Below, piece after piece: positions 11,201 to 21,185 of a stretch of 64,000 nucleotides of DNA; the first letter of the stretch is position 1, and each line of letters starts with the position of its first letter. A program made the translations under genes and the position numbers. Source of the stretch: Maniola hyperantus (lineage: Eukaryota > Arthropoda > Insecta > Lepidoptera > Nymphalidae); contig NC_048563.1 in the NCBI RefSeq assembly GCF_902806685.2, positions 3,129,098 to 3,193,097 of the forward strand. Reading direction: 5' to 3'. Under the pieces are notes generated by a model. The model did no database searches and was not told the origin of the DNA. It worked only from the letters and a program-made list of their open reading frames with translations.

Positions 11201-14200
11201 AGCACATAACATGGCCGCTGCATTTACAAGACAACAAGACTGACAAGAAAGCAAGGTAAACAAGAAAATGATCCAACCCTGCACCTCCCATTTCCCCACC
11301 AACCTCTCGGTTATACGGGGCGAATCGCGGGAGGGCGCCCGTTCAGTACTTGCTCTTGGCGTTTTCCCAGGGCGCCTTCTTGACTCCCTACAAATTATTT
11401 CATCTCTACCTTATCCCTATAGGCAGTGGTCCGACCACCGAAGATGAACCAGAAACGAGTAGAACTAGAAACTATAAACGAGTTGGCGATCAGCGGGAAT
11501 CGAGTGTGTAGTTTCGATAGTTCGATAGGGCTATAAGCGAGTGTGCAAGTGCGACGAGCGATTACTCGCGCCATTCGCCCGCGGTCACTCAGTCCTGTGC
11601 AAACCTGCGCGCGCGTTACACGTGTTCAAGCGAGCGAGCATCGCTGAACGAATATCGCTGAGCGAGTATATTTCTGAAAGCTCGTCGCTCAGCGACAAAA
11701 CTAGTAAAGCGAGTCATCGCCGGCAGTGTGAACAGTCAGGAGCAACTTTTGATATAGGTGTGCATCTCATTCGTTTACACGGAATGTACATTTATTGTGC
11801 GTTTCTTGAGAGAGAAAATCGCCGATAGTTAGTCGTTTTCTCGCCGGCGGTCGGACCACTGCTTTGTGCTCACTCTCCCCCCTTGGGGGATAGAAGTCAC
11901 CAGCACAGCTGTGATCTCCGCTGCTGCTCCTCCGTGGTGCCGGCCTGGCACCTGTACGCTCCGAGCTGCTTCGCCTCTTATGCCAATGGTGCGCGTCCCT
12001 TAGCCGTACAAGTAAATGATTCAAGTGTGTTTGTTGGTTTGTCCTTCAATCACGTCACAACGGTGCAACGATTTGAAGTGATTTTTTGCATGGGTATAGA
12101 TAAAGACCTGGAGAGTGACATAGGCTACTTTTAATCTCGGAAAATCAAAGAGTTCCCACGGGATTTAAAGACCTAAATCCACGCGTACAACGATCCATCA
12201 GCTAGTCTATATAAAAGGAAAAGGGGGCTGACTGACTGACTGACTGATCTGTCAACGCACAGCTCAAACTACTGGACGGCTCGGGCTGAAATTTGGCATG
12301 CAGATAGCTATTATGACGTAGGCATCCGCTAAGAAAGAATTTTTGAAAATTCTACCCCTAAGGGGGTGAAATAGGGGTTTGAAATTTGTGCAGTCCACGC
12401 GGACGAAGTCGCGAGCATAAGCTAGTATTAGTATAAATCTAACGGAAAAAAAAAATTCTAGGAAGAGGGATCTAAAATCCGGCAGACAATTACTGAACAT
12501 AAGTTTCCAAAACGAAACCATATTCCTGAATGAGAAGGAACCGGAAATTAAGGTTTTACTTATAATAGAGATCACAGCGAACTTTCAAAGCGTGGAAACT
12601 TTACAGAAGAAAAATAAGATCATAATCTTTGATGGAAAAGTTTTGAGGATCTCTTGGGATGCTTATCACGGATTCTGCAAAAATAAGTGAGTATATCTAG
12701 GAAACCACCGCATTATTATCCAAAAAACCGGCCAAGTGCGTGTCAGACTCGCGCACCGAGGGTTCCGTGTTACAGTCGTATTTTTTCGATATTTTGCACG
12801 ATAGATCAAAAACTATTATGCATGAAAATAAATAAAAATCTGTTTTAGAATGTACAAGTAAAGGCCTTTCATATGATACCCCACTAATCTTACTTTGAAA
12901 ATACTAATTATTAGCCATGACCACAATTTAATTTTGTGTGTGATGTAACCACAAATTCACGGTTTTTAGATTTTTCCCCTAATACCAGCTATAAGACCTA
13001 CCTACCTACCTGCCAAATTTCATGATTCTAGGTCAACGGAAAGTACCCTGTAGGTTTCTTGACAGACAGACAGACAACAAAGTGATCCTACAAGGGTTCC
13101 GTTTTTCCTTTTGAGGTACGGAACTCTAAAAAGCCACAACGGAGTAAGTTCCACTTGATTTTTTTGCTTTGTTATAGTCCCAATGTATTGAGGCATGCCT
13201 GAAGTTGAAGTACTGAGGTATCCATTAAAATTTTACTCCCCAAGAAAAGTCAAGCTGTGATAGCCTAGTGGTTAGGACGACCGCCTTCTAATCGGAGGTC
13301 GGGGGTTCGATCCCGGGCACCTCTAACTTTTCGGAGTTATGTGCGTTTCAAGTAATTAATTCTTATCTGATTTACTGACTACTTTGTCAAAACATTTGTA
13401 CGTCAGGGTTTCCTGACTGGATATGTTGGCAACTCTTTATTGTAAACACCTTGTCTTCCCATATTCACACACATAAATTATTTCATTTCATTTCATTTAA
13501 ATATCACTTGCTTTAACGATGAAGGAAAACATCGTGAGGGAACCTGCATGCCTGAGAGTTCTCCATAATGTTCTCAAAGGTGTGTGAAGTCTATCAATCC
13601 GCACATGACCAGCGTGGTAGACTATGATCAAACCCTTCTCACTCTGAGAGGAGACCCGTGCTCTGTAGTGAGCCGGCGATGGGTTGATCATGATGAACAA
13701 AAGTCACGATTTTTGAAGCCATTATAATTTGTTATCAGGAGCGGATACAGATGCGTTCTGTGTCAACGCGACGTACGCAGCTACGAGTTGATCGCGCACG
13801 TAGCGGGAGATTATCACAAGGGGCTGCTCGATGCGTTCGAGACCCCCCACTTACCGCACCTCATCAGGAAGGTAAGATGAGAGGTCTTGTATTTACCACA
13901 ATCAGTATTATACGTCTTTCCTTTACATAGGTTTAAAAAATCGGAAGATATGCTCCTTGTGGCGGTTTTCACATACCGTCATTAGATGGCGCTACAGGTA
14001 ACTTCAATCACTCACTATGCAGACTGAATCGCGCCAACAAAATTTTCACTACACAGCACTATATTTATCCAACTTACAATATATTTGGACTAGTTAGTCT
14101 CTGGACACAACAATAACCTGTAGGCAGTTCTTACTATTGTTACGGTCGAGATAACATCACTTGCTCCTGAAAAAAGCATATTATTCAACCGAAGGTTATG

Positions 14201-15341
14201 TAAGTGATCCTATAAGTATGAGGTTCCAGACGTTTTCGTAGAATGACAACTACAATGTCACGATCGCAATAACCTCTGATTGGTTGACGCTCGCTCACTA
14301 TTCAGCCAATCACAACAATTAACCTAAAAATGCGAAAAATTACATAAATAAATTCGTATATTTTGTTAAAGTACACGATATATTGCAAATAAAACATCTG
14401 ACTGGCGCTGGAGGTCAACGAACGTTGTGTAAGTAGGCCATTCGGATTCAATGCCGCGTCGTAGGCGGGGCATTGATCCGAGTTTTGCACGCTATACATT
14501 GCGGGTTTGAAAAATACTAAATCACTAAAACTACAAAATGAGGCAAATGGTTATTGGTATTGGATTGTGTTTAGGTAGCATTACAATAACGCTAAGTTTT
14601 TGCTAGCGTTCTGGTTACACCCTGTTATTAATACTAGCTGATGCTCGCGACTTCGTCCGCGTGGATTTACATTTTTTTAAATACCGTGGGAAATCTTTGA
14701 TTTTCCGGGAAAATAGTAGCCTATGTGTTAATCCAGGGTATAATCTATCTCCATTTCAAATTTCATCTAAATCTTTTCAGCCGTTTTTGCGTGATTGAGT
14801 AACAAACATCCGCACATCCACACTTTCACATTTATAATATTTTAGCGACCCGCCCCGGCTTCGCATTGGTGCAATGTAGATACTAATGTGGTGTCATTGC
14901 TTCGGAAACTCTCAAATGAGAGGATTTTTTTCCGACCTAATTCACATTATTTCAATTTCTCTAGGGTTCTCTAATTGTTTGAGAATTAAACTATAGCTAT
15001 AAACCTTCCTCTTGAATTTTGGTGAAAACCGCATTAAAATTCGTTACGTTGTTCAAAAGATCTACGCGTTCATACATACATACAGACGCGGGAAGCGACT
15101 TTATTTTATACTATGTAGAGATTAGTATGGAATTATGAACGTTTCTTTCTTTTTCTTACAGATTAATGAAACAACACTAAACTGTGTCATTTGCAATGTG
15201 GAAGTGCCAAATAAAGAACAGGTGATGGCCGACCATGTCTGCGCTAAGAAACACAAGAAAAACTACGACGCCATTCTGCTAGATAGCTGTACAGTCGACA
15301 GTTATGCTGATTGTAATGAGGATGTTTTGAATCTCAGTTAA
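5239..15341 (+). CDS. Protein with five tandem double U1-type zinc-finger modules (10 exons, 1138 aa)
   Basis: Exons: 5239-5501 (ATG 5243), 6020-6255, 6768-6928, 7660-7955, 8239-8456, 8641-9351, 9762-10868, 11140-11255, 13739-13871, 15162-15341 (TAA). All junctions are GT-AG and frame-consistent. The protein has ten C-x2-C...H-x5-H fingers of U1/matrin type at about residues 124-150, 170-198, 348-375, 397-423, 584-611, 632-660, 954-981, 1001-1028, 1038-1065 and 1085-1115. They come in five pairs: in each pair a phase-0 intron follows the first finger's tail (ITRQ, FIRK, LIRM, LLRQ, LIRK) and the second finger starts a few residues into the next exon. Between pairs lie Asn/Asp-rich linkers (exons 4, 6) and a Met/Gln/His-rich repeat (exon 7). 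Such fingers usually bind double-stranded RNA or DNA in the nucleus. I do not recognise the family. An untranslated first exon probably precedes 5239, because an acceptor sits just before the ATG. Confidence 0.9.
6272..6476 (-). mobile_element. Helitron family B in intron 2 of the finger gene
   Basis: The plus strand reads a|ctagcttaagctcgcggc...tttaga|t, that is TC...CTAG between A and T on the minus strand, as Helitrons insert. It contains the (cagt)n run typical of this family and no coding region. Confidence 0.75.
6512..6680. mobile_element. MITE family J (acagtacgcggcagaaa ends)
   Basis: The ends are near-inverted versions of acagtacgcggcagaaa. The middle carries 'gtctctgtcactcatacc' and 'gacgttttgtcggtct'. 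Relatives lie at 19665-19856, 54365-54492, 58475-58638 and 62500-62585. Confidence 0.6.
6935..7132 (-). mobile_element. Helitron family B, left end damaged
   Basis: The body (cccctatttcaccgtctta, gatgcctacgtcatat, agcccgatccgtccagtag) and the ttaga|t terminus match family B. The junction lies exactly where the decayed copy of exon 4 starts. Confidence 0.65.
7133..7320 (+). pseudogene. Decayed duplicate of exon 4 of the finger gene
   Basis: The sequence parallels 7634-7900, including the start tgaataattttatttcc, the stretch tcaatagaaacag and several cgataacg motifs. The acceptor AG has become TG (tttcctgtgatc) and internal deletions break the frame. The live exon at 7660 keeps the AG and fits the phase of its neighbours, so this copy is non-functional. 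Confidence 0.8.
7363..7440 (-). mobile_element. 3'-end fragment of tRNA-derived SINE (family D)
   Basis: The simple tail (catcat...) followed by gatcaacccaacgccg and ctcctctcagaatgagaagg is the reverse of the SINE D 3' end. Confidence 0.6.
8510..8625 (+). mobile_element. Helitron family B 5' fragment in intron 5
   Basis: It starts A|TCTAAATATATAAAA with five (gact) units, then the 'gatcgggctgaaattggca' body. It is truncated before the 3' hairpin, just ahead of the polypyrimidine tract of exon 6. Confidence 0.65.
9520..9690. mobile_element. Dispersed repeat family K
   Basis: The segment 'gtagcactataatttagag ... gcagatactctaaatttag' is shared with 52300-52549 plus 53170-53215, where the same repeat is split by an RTE insertion. 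It shows partial inverted-repeat character (tttagagtatt / gatactctaaatt). Confidence 0.5.
9945..10400 (+). repeat. In-frame short tandem repeats coding MHQPA / MNQ-type units
   Basis: Inside exon 7, units such as atgcatcaacccgca (MHQPA) and atgggtttgaatcaa (MGLNQ) repeat with drift over roughly 150 codons. The frame stays open, so this is a coding low-complexity array, not a transposon. Confidence 0.8.
10985..11060. mobile_element. SINE-like tail fragment
   Basis: The motif 'gattgccatctcgacctgtc' with 'gcgtactata' recurs inverted near 22600-22640 and in diverged form near 29570-29620, so it is a dispersed element. Confidence 0.4.
11421..11866. mobile_element. TIR element with gcagtggtccgaccaccg ends
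   Basis: The two ends are inverted copies (gcagtggtccgacc / ggtcggaccactgc). The GC-rich interior repeats gcgagcg-type motifs, with no protein similarity. Its insertion splits a surrounding repeat (11260-11420 and 11867-12020). Confidence 0.65.
12026..12205 (+). mobile_element. Helitron family A, 5' truncated
   Basis: It carries gtgtgtttgttggtttgtcc, the ttttttgcatgggtata motif, ggaaaatcaaagagttcc and a terminal ctag at 12202-12205. It abuts a family B Helitron head-to-tail with no spacer. Confidence 0.7.
12206..12425 (+). mobile_element. Helitron family B, near full length
   Basis: It starts TCTATATAAAAGG with (gact) units and ends with the hairpin gcggacgaagtcgcg and CTAG|T at 12425. About 220 bp, non-coding. 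Confidence 0.8.
12726..13130 (+). mobile_element. Dispersed repeat family C
   Basis: It begins accggccaagtgcgtgtcag and ends tttgaggtacggaactcta, with the 'gacagacagacagacaac' run inside. At least eight more copies occur in this window in both orientations. The start and end share a complementary ggttccgt motif. I cannot assign the class. Confidence 0.75.
13253..13699 (+). mobile_element. tRNA-derived SINE family D, full copy
   Basis: The head has A-box-like tagcctagtggttagga and B-box ggttcgatcccgg. The body ends tgatcatgatgaac. The tRNA-like part cannot form a complete clover leaf because the acceptor stem lacks a partner, and its many copies confirm a SINE. Confidence 0.85.
14240..14325. 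mobile_element. MITE family G fragment
   Basis: The 'tacaatgtcacgatcgcaat' and 'ctctgattggttgacgctcg' motifs match the family G units arrayed at 22680-23610. Confidence 0.65.
14634..14846 (-). mobile_element. Helitron family A in intron 9
   Basis: The plus strand starts ctagctgatgctcgcgactt (reverse complement of the Helitron 3' end) and runs through 'cctatgtgttaatccagg' to the tttataatattt end. About 210 bp. Confidence 0.7.
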
Positions 15342-15367
15342 AACTAAGATTCAAAACATCCTCATGA
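15313..15367. other. Perfect inverted repeat across the finger-gene stop codon
   Basis: The last coding bases atgaggatgttttgaatct are followed, 7 bases on, by agattcaaaacatcctcat. The transcript would fold into a strong hairpin with the TAA in its loop. Confidence 0.9.
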
Positions 15368-15429
15368 TTTTTTTTGGACTAAAAAGTCCAAAAAAAACTG
15401 AATTTTTTTCGTCAAATTTTTTTTTTCAT

Positions 15430-15435
15430 AATAAA
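15430..15435 (+). terminator. Candidate polyadenylation signal of the finger gene
   Basis: AATAAA lies 89 bases after the stop. Each downstream tandem copy carries a further aaaataaaac, so the true 3' end cannot be fixed from sequence alone. Confidence 0.5.
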
Positions 15436-15679
15436 ACTTCTTTTCTTAGAAAATGTGGGTTTTTTGTATTAAACAAAGATCATAAAGAGCTCAAGTCTGA
15501 ATTGATATTATTGTTTAAAAACGTATCTTATACTGTTCGTCGAGTTAGAATTTAAAAAAGCCTCATTTAACTGTAAAAATTAAATTCCTCGGTACGTTTA
15601 TAACTGTCAAAAACAAACACTGGGTATTAACTATTGATATAATAAATATTGAAAGTGTAAATCTTTTTTTCTTCAAAAA

Positions 15680-16862
15680 ATTTGATTTTCTTAGTAAATC
15701 TTTTCTTTTCGTCGAGTTAGAATAAAAAATGCTCATTAACTGTAAAAATAAAACTTCTTTGTTTCGGTACTTTTATAACTGTCAAAAACAAACATGTGAT
15801 GGCCAACCATGTCTGTGCTAAGAAACATAAGAAAAACTACGACACCATACTGCTAGATAGCTGTACAGTCGACAGTTATGCTGATTGTAATGAGGATGTT
15901 TTGAATCTTAGTTTTTAATTAAAAAAATGAAAATACCAAATTATTAAAAAAAAACTTAAAAAATCGTAAAAAAAACTTTTTTTCTTCAAAAAATTTGTTT
16001 TTCTTAGTAAATCTTTTCTTTTCGTCGAGTTAGAATAAAAAATGCTCATTAACTGTAAAAATAAAACTTCTTTGTTTCGGTACTTTTATAACTGTCAAAA
16101 ACAAACATGTGATGGCCGACCATGTCTGTGCTAAGAAACATAAGAAAAACTACGACACCATACTGCTAAATAGCTGTACAGTCGACAGTTATGCTGATTG
16201 TAATGAGGATGTTTTGAATCTTAGTTTTTAATTAAAAAAATGAAAATACCAAATTATTAAAAAAAAAACTTAAAAAATCGTAAAAAAAACTTTTTTTCTT
16301 CAAAAAATTTGTTTTTCTTAGTAAATCTTTTCTTTTCGTCGAGTTAGAATAAAAAATGCTCATTAACTGTAAAAATAAAACTTCTTTGTTTCGGTACTTT
16401 TATAACTGTCAAAAACAAACATGTGATGGCCGACCATGTCTGTGCTAAGAAACATAAGAAAAACTACGACACCATACTGCTAAATAGCTGTACAGTCGAC
16501 AGTTATGCTGATTGTAATGAGGATGTTTTGAATCTTAGTTTTTAATTAAAAAAATGAAAATACCAAATTATTAAAAAAAAAACTTAAAAAATCGTAAAAA
16601 AAAACTTTTTTTCTTCAAAAAATTTGTTTTTCTTAGTAAATCTTTTCTTTTCGTCGAGTTAGAATAAAAAATGCTCATTAACTGTAAAAATAAAACTTCT
16701 TTGTTTCGGTACTTTTATAACTGTCAAAAACAAACATGTGATGGCCGACCATGTCTGTGCTAAGAAACATAAGAAAAACTACGACGCCATTCTGCTAGAT
16801 AGCTGTACAGTAGACAGTTATGCTGATTGCAATGAGGATGTTTTGAATCTTAGTTTTTTATT
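15680..16862 (+). repeat. Four ~313-bp tandem copies of the finger gene's last-exon end
   Basis: Each copy has an AT-rich leader (tcgtcgagttagaataaaaa, then gtcaaaaacaaacatg) joined to tgatggcc(g/a)accatgtc... through gaggatgttttgaatctta. The coding-like parts lie at about 15795-15920, 16106-16231, 16420-16546 and 16734-16858. They match codons 1101-1138 of the finger protein, except the last codons change (Ser then Phe, stop). They lack the splice acceptor and the finger's cysteine pair, so they are truncated non-coding copies. The middle copies are nearly identical to each other, which suggests recent unequal exchange. Confidence 0.9.
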
Positions 16863-17224
16863 AAAAATGAAAATACCAAATTATTAAAAAAAAAAAACTT
16901 TAAAAATCGTAAAAAAATACTTTTTTCTCAATAAAACTTTTCTTTTCTTAGAAAAGGTAGGTAGGTGTTTATTTTATTTTATTTTAAACAAACAGTTATC
17001 ATAAAGATCTCAAGTCTGAATTGATATTTTTGTTTAAAAACGTAACTTATAGTGTTCGTGGAGTTACAACAAAAACATGCTCATTTAACTGTAAAAATTA
17101 AATTCCTTTGTATCGGTACTTTTATAACTGTCAAAAACAAACACTTTGTGTATTAACTATAGGAAGAATGTAAAATAATACTATTGAAAGTGTAAAGAAA
17201 AGAAAAAAGGGGACCATATTTTTG

Positions 17225-17325
17225 TAAAGAAACAAAAAAAACTACGACGCCATACTGCTAGATAGCTAGACAGTTTTGCTGATTGCAACGAGGATATTTT
17301 GGATCTCGGTGTTTAATGAAAAAAA
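17225..17325 (+). pseudogene. Older diverged fifth copy of the last-exon end
   Basis: 'aactacgacgccatactgct' and 'gattgcaacgaggatatttt' align with the tandem copies, but with deletions (part of the dtsavd-equivalent region is gone). This marks an older duplication round. Confidence 0.75.
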
Positions 17326-18175
17326 TCGAAATACATACCTACTAAAATAAAACTTAAAAAAAACTTTTTTTATATGAAAAACAATGTTCATAAAATGCTA
17401 AAGTATGAATTGACATTTTTGTTTAAAAAACGAATAAATTTTGATTCTCATAATATAATTATTCGACTTATTCGAAATAAAAAATGCTAAAAATGCTCAT
17501 TTAAGTCAGAAAAATATTGTTTATTTTATACTTTTATAACTGTCAATAACTCTTTATCAAGTGTTAAGTATAGAGAGAAGGCAAAAACTTATAACGCGTA
17601 AAAATTAACTCCTTACGCGCCATTTTTACTTTTTGTGTCAATTTACATGTCATCAGTCCTTATTTTATAGTAAAAAACTGTACTTTTGACATGACACTTG
17701 ACCCTTATAGTTAAAATGTCGCCATGAGGAGTCATTTTGTACGGAATATATAAAATTCTATATAATAAAGCCAAAAAACAAGAAAATTCACGATGCCATA
17801 CTAGGTACTACTACTAGGTTTATCTAATCTTACTTTATTTAATCTTTATAGTTTTCCATTTAAAAAAGTCTAAAAAATATAAATTAAATACTTTTTGATA
17901 TGAAAGAGAATTGCGTCCGACAAATTATTGAAAAAACTTCTAATTTATAAGCGAAAGCTTGGACTGAAGAACCAATCGCGCGGCGGTTCAATCACAAATC
18001 TAGGTCAACGGGAAGTACCTGTAGGTTTCTTGACAGACAGACAGACAACAAAGTGATCCTATAAGGGTTCCGTTTTTCCTTTTGAGGCACGGAACCCTTA
18101 AAATTAAGTGTTATTTCTTGTACGATGTTACGGAACCCTCCGTGAGCGAGTCCGACTCGCACTTGACCGATATTT
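17326..18175. other. AT-rich tail of the tandem region and family C fragment
   Basis: 17326-17990 is AT-rich with no gene. 17998-18175 is a partial family C repeat (aggtcaacgggaagtacc ... cgagtccgactcgcacttga). Confidence 0.5.
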
Positions 18176-18439
18176 CGCTTCGTGTTCGGATTGGACTCCT
18201 TGTTTTGCGCACACTATATATCTCTTAAGTGAATTGTGATATTAAACTATGTCGTTATTAATTATTTTCTTATTACTAAGAAAATTGTATTATTTAATAG
18301 TAATTCGATTGACAGCATGTAAGAAACAAATCGAAAATGGCGGCGTTAATCATTCCCTCTCACTTACACACAATAGGTGTGTGTTGTGTGTTGAGTGAGA
18401 CGGAATGATTAACGCTGTTTTGTTTCGAGTAGTTTTTTT

Positions 18440-18605
18440 ATTGGCACGTTCGGCGTGCCATAGTTTGACAGCTAATGTGACCATCAGCTTCACCTCTGCT
18501 GGTCGATTGCGGAAAACCTGCCTCAATCATTATTACAATCGCAATTGTTGTGATTGGTTGAATTTATGGTATTCTTGTTGCAACAATGCCTTGTAGCCAA
18601 TAAGT
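18440..18605. mobile_element. MITE family G, diverged copy
   Basis: It contains aacctgcctcaatcattatt, a 'gttgtgattggttgaattta' segment and caacaatgcc, in the order seen in the 22.7-kb array. Confidence 0.65.
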
Positions 18606-18882
18606 GTAAAGTAGTAATAAACGCGTAGAAACGCGTTAGCGACAATAATGTTACCTTAGTTTTTATAAGAGAAACTATGTGAAGTGTTCTGTAACCTAAG
18701 AATTAGCTGATTTAAAATGTAAACAAATTGTAATAAATCCGTAGAAACGCGTAAGCGACACGCCTACTCTTAAGGGCGTAGCAAAACTAGCAAATCGATA
18801 TCTCGCTTAGTTTTAAATCTAGAACAGCAGATATGAAATTATGCCTAATACGTTTGTATGGAGAAGCGCTTAAGAAGTGTTT

Positions 18883-19148
18883 CATCATGATCAATCCATC
18901 GCCGGCTCACTACAGAGAACGGATATCCTCTCAGAATGAGGAGGGGGTTGTCCATAGTCCACCACGCTAACCAAATGCGGATTGGCAGACTTCGCACACC
19001 TTTGAGAACATTATGCAGAACTCTCAGGGATGCATTTAATTACTTAAAACGCACATAGCTCCGAAAAGTTAGAGGTGCGTGCCCAGGATCGAACCCCCGA
19101 CCTCCGATTAGGAGGCGGATGTCTTAACCACTAGGCTATCACAGCTTC
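18883..19148 (-). mobile_element. tRNA-derived SINE family D
   Basis: Reverse orientation: gatcaatccatcgccggctc at the left, then the B-box complement ccaggatcgaacccccgacc and gtcttaaccactaggctatc at the right end. Confidence 0.8.
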
Positions 19149-19149
19149 A

Positions 19150-19660
19150 AGGAGCAAGAAAAAGTGTTACTTTCAATCGCGTAAACTCTTACAGCGATCA
19201 CGCACTCATCCGATGAAATCCGATCCGTGATAATACGGATATAATAAATATCTACGACGTAATGTCATAAGCTACCCATACAAAACAAAAAGGAACGTAT
19301 TTTCACGGACTCAGATCGGATGAGTGCGTAACCGCCGTTATCCCTTCCTTAAGAGCTAACGGAAGTGTCGTCGAAGGGACGCGTCGTCGAGGTATTTCCT
19401 TGAGTCACGTGACCAAGTGACCCCGTTTAACTAGAATGTCTAAAGCGCCGGACAGAGCGTGTCGCTTACGCATTTCTGCGAGAAGCGATTTGTTTTTGGT
19501 CAGCAAAGGAAAAATATATATATTTTTAAGTTTCAATGTTTAGAATATAAGCATTTTTTTTGTTTTTAGGATATAAGCAGCCTTTCCAATTGGTAAATAA
19601 AGTTTTAATAAAAAAATCGTCGTTTTATTTTCACGAGTATCTACTTAATATGGGTAAAAG
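19150..19660. other. Unassigned interval
   Basis: No open frame or named element. A short inverted pair (gcgatcacgcactcatccga / atcggatgagtgcgta near 19195-19330) suggests a small foldback. Confidence 0.4.
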
Positions 19661-19664
19661 AACT

Positions 19665-19856
19665 AATTACAGTACGCAGCAGAAAATAATGAACTGTAAC
19701 TGTTCTGTAGAGTGTTGAGCATTGTCTTTGTTGTTGAGACCGACAAAAGGTCACGTAGGTATGAGTGACAGAGACAACGCACTACAATGCCAAAATCTCA
19801 TTCTAAAGGTCGATATACATTATTTTCTGCCGCGTACTGTACTGAGAATAGAAGTG
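19665..19856. mobile_element. MITE family J
   Basis: The ends acagtacgcagcagaaa and ttctgccgcgtactgt are inverted. The interior shares gagtgacagagacaac with the other J copies. Confidence 0.7.
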
Positions 19857-20002
19857 GTAGTATTCAAAATCTGTAGTCGATTTAAGAAAGTTTTAAGAGT
19901 TCAGTTAATCATATTTATTGACTATTTAATCTATCTATAATGCGTACAAAATGAGAACTCACTCGCCATTTTAACTTTAGGTGTCAACTGTCGAGGTATA
20001 AT

Positions 20003-20165
20003 CCCGCAAGTCCCGCAAATTGCTATTGCGCTGGAACCATGTCTCATGAACATCAAAATGACGTCAGCCGAAATAAAAATATAGGTACCATCAGCTCGAA
20101 TCTTCAGTCTAGTGCTGACGTCACTAAAATGGCGGCCACGCGCATTAGCAATTTGCGGGGCGTAT
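20003..20165. mobile_element. MITE with agtcccgcaaattgcta ends
   Basis: The 162-bp unit has inverted ends (cccgcaaattgct / agcaatttgcggg). It recurs in opposite orientation at 63507-63671, with the same interior motifs (ggaaccatgtc, atgacgtcagccgaaat, cactaaaatggcggcc). Confidence 0.8.
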
Positions 20166-20415
20166 ACAAAGTCAAATGATTTATTAAAAATAGGTAATAA
20201 ATTACTCTTATTGATTGTCTGGTATAGTGTTAGATTTGTAAGATAATATAGTGGTGATAATTATAACGCAAACTTAAAACTAAAGCTACGAGGGTTCCAA
20301 ACGCGCCCAGGTCTGAGAAGAGCCCACAACAAACTCAGCCGGGTATTCTTTTTATTATCACCACTTTACAAAATTATTGAAACTTATTAGAACTATCACA
20401 AAGTCGTTAAGCAAC

Positions 20416-20656
20416 TCATTCCCAAGCTTGCTTATCATTTAAATAATCCTTTACATTGTAATAGGATTTTTCAATTAGTTTACGTTTTATGAAAACTTTG
20501 AACTTGTTGAGAGACATCTCCAATATGTCTTCTGGAAGCTTATTATAGAAACGTATGGAATTACGAGCAAATGAATTGCTAACTTTACTGAGCCTAGAGG
20601 CGGGAATTACAAGTTTATTTTTATTTCTAGTATTTATATAATGACAGTCACTTTTT
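20416..20656 (-). mobile_element. C-terminal coding remnant of a non-LTR retrotransposon
   Basis: The minus strand reads an uninterrupted ~79 codons ending TGA at 20416. It includes NSIRFYNKLPEDILEMSLNK and ends NDKQAWE. This 'xFYNKLP ... L.KFK ... L' pattern is the C-terminal tail found downstream of the reverse transcriptase in CR1/Jockey-type LINEs. The frame is intact but only the 3' tail remains. Confidence 0.7.
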
Positions 20657-20934
20657 TTTTAATTATGACTTAAATTTTATAATTATTATACGATTTTAGT
20701 CCTTGTTTTAAAGGTGAACCGAGGGATTTGAGATAAAGGAATATTACTAAAGTAATTATTTAAAATCAATTTATGCTTCGTTTATAATTTTTATCGCATA
20801 ATTAATCAATCTAAGCCTCTTTAATTATGTTTATTTATTAATTAATATATATATGCCTCGTAACTCGATAATAATGTGTATTGATTTCATAATTAATCTG
20901 AGCCTGATTAATAATGTTTATTTGTATTAATTAA

Positions 20935-21050
20935 TCAATCCTCTGTAATCAAACGGTACACGAAAGCGGCGGTCTTCGCCATCTTGTCGGAATATCTCCT
21001 GGCTTCCTGCGATTTGAGCGCGTCGCTTAGGCTTTTAAGCACTGAGTTGG
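20935..21050 (-). pseudogene. Partial duplicate of the terminal exon at 21965
   Basis: It encodes the same last 38 residues (ending YRLITED, stop) as 21965-22080, with two or three amino-acid changes. The 5' half of the exon and its splice acceptor are absent. It is likely non-functional, or a spare 3' end. Confidence 0.8.
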
Positions 21051-21185
21051 TCACGGAATAATTAAAAATAAAGTAATTAATAATTTTTATTGCATAATTA
21101 ATCAATCTAAGCCTCTTTAATCATGTTTATAAATAAATTAATACATCTATGCCTCGTAACTCGTTAATAATGTGTATTGACTAAT

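Noticed and set aside
13253..13330. tRNA-like sequence with A and B boxes (also at 24100-24170, 39484-39550, 28470-28535, 28590-28650)
   Set aside because: The acceptor stem has no partner, the same head recurs on a common SINE body, and the copies end in simple repeats. They are SINE heads, not tRNA genes.
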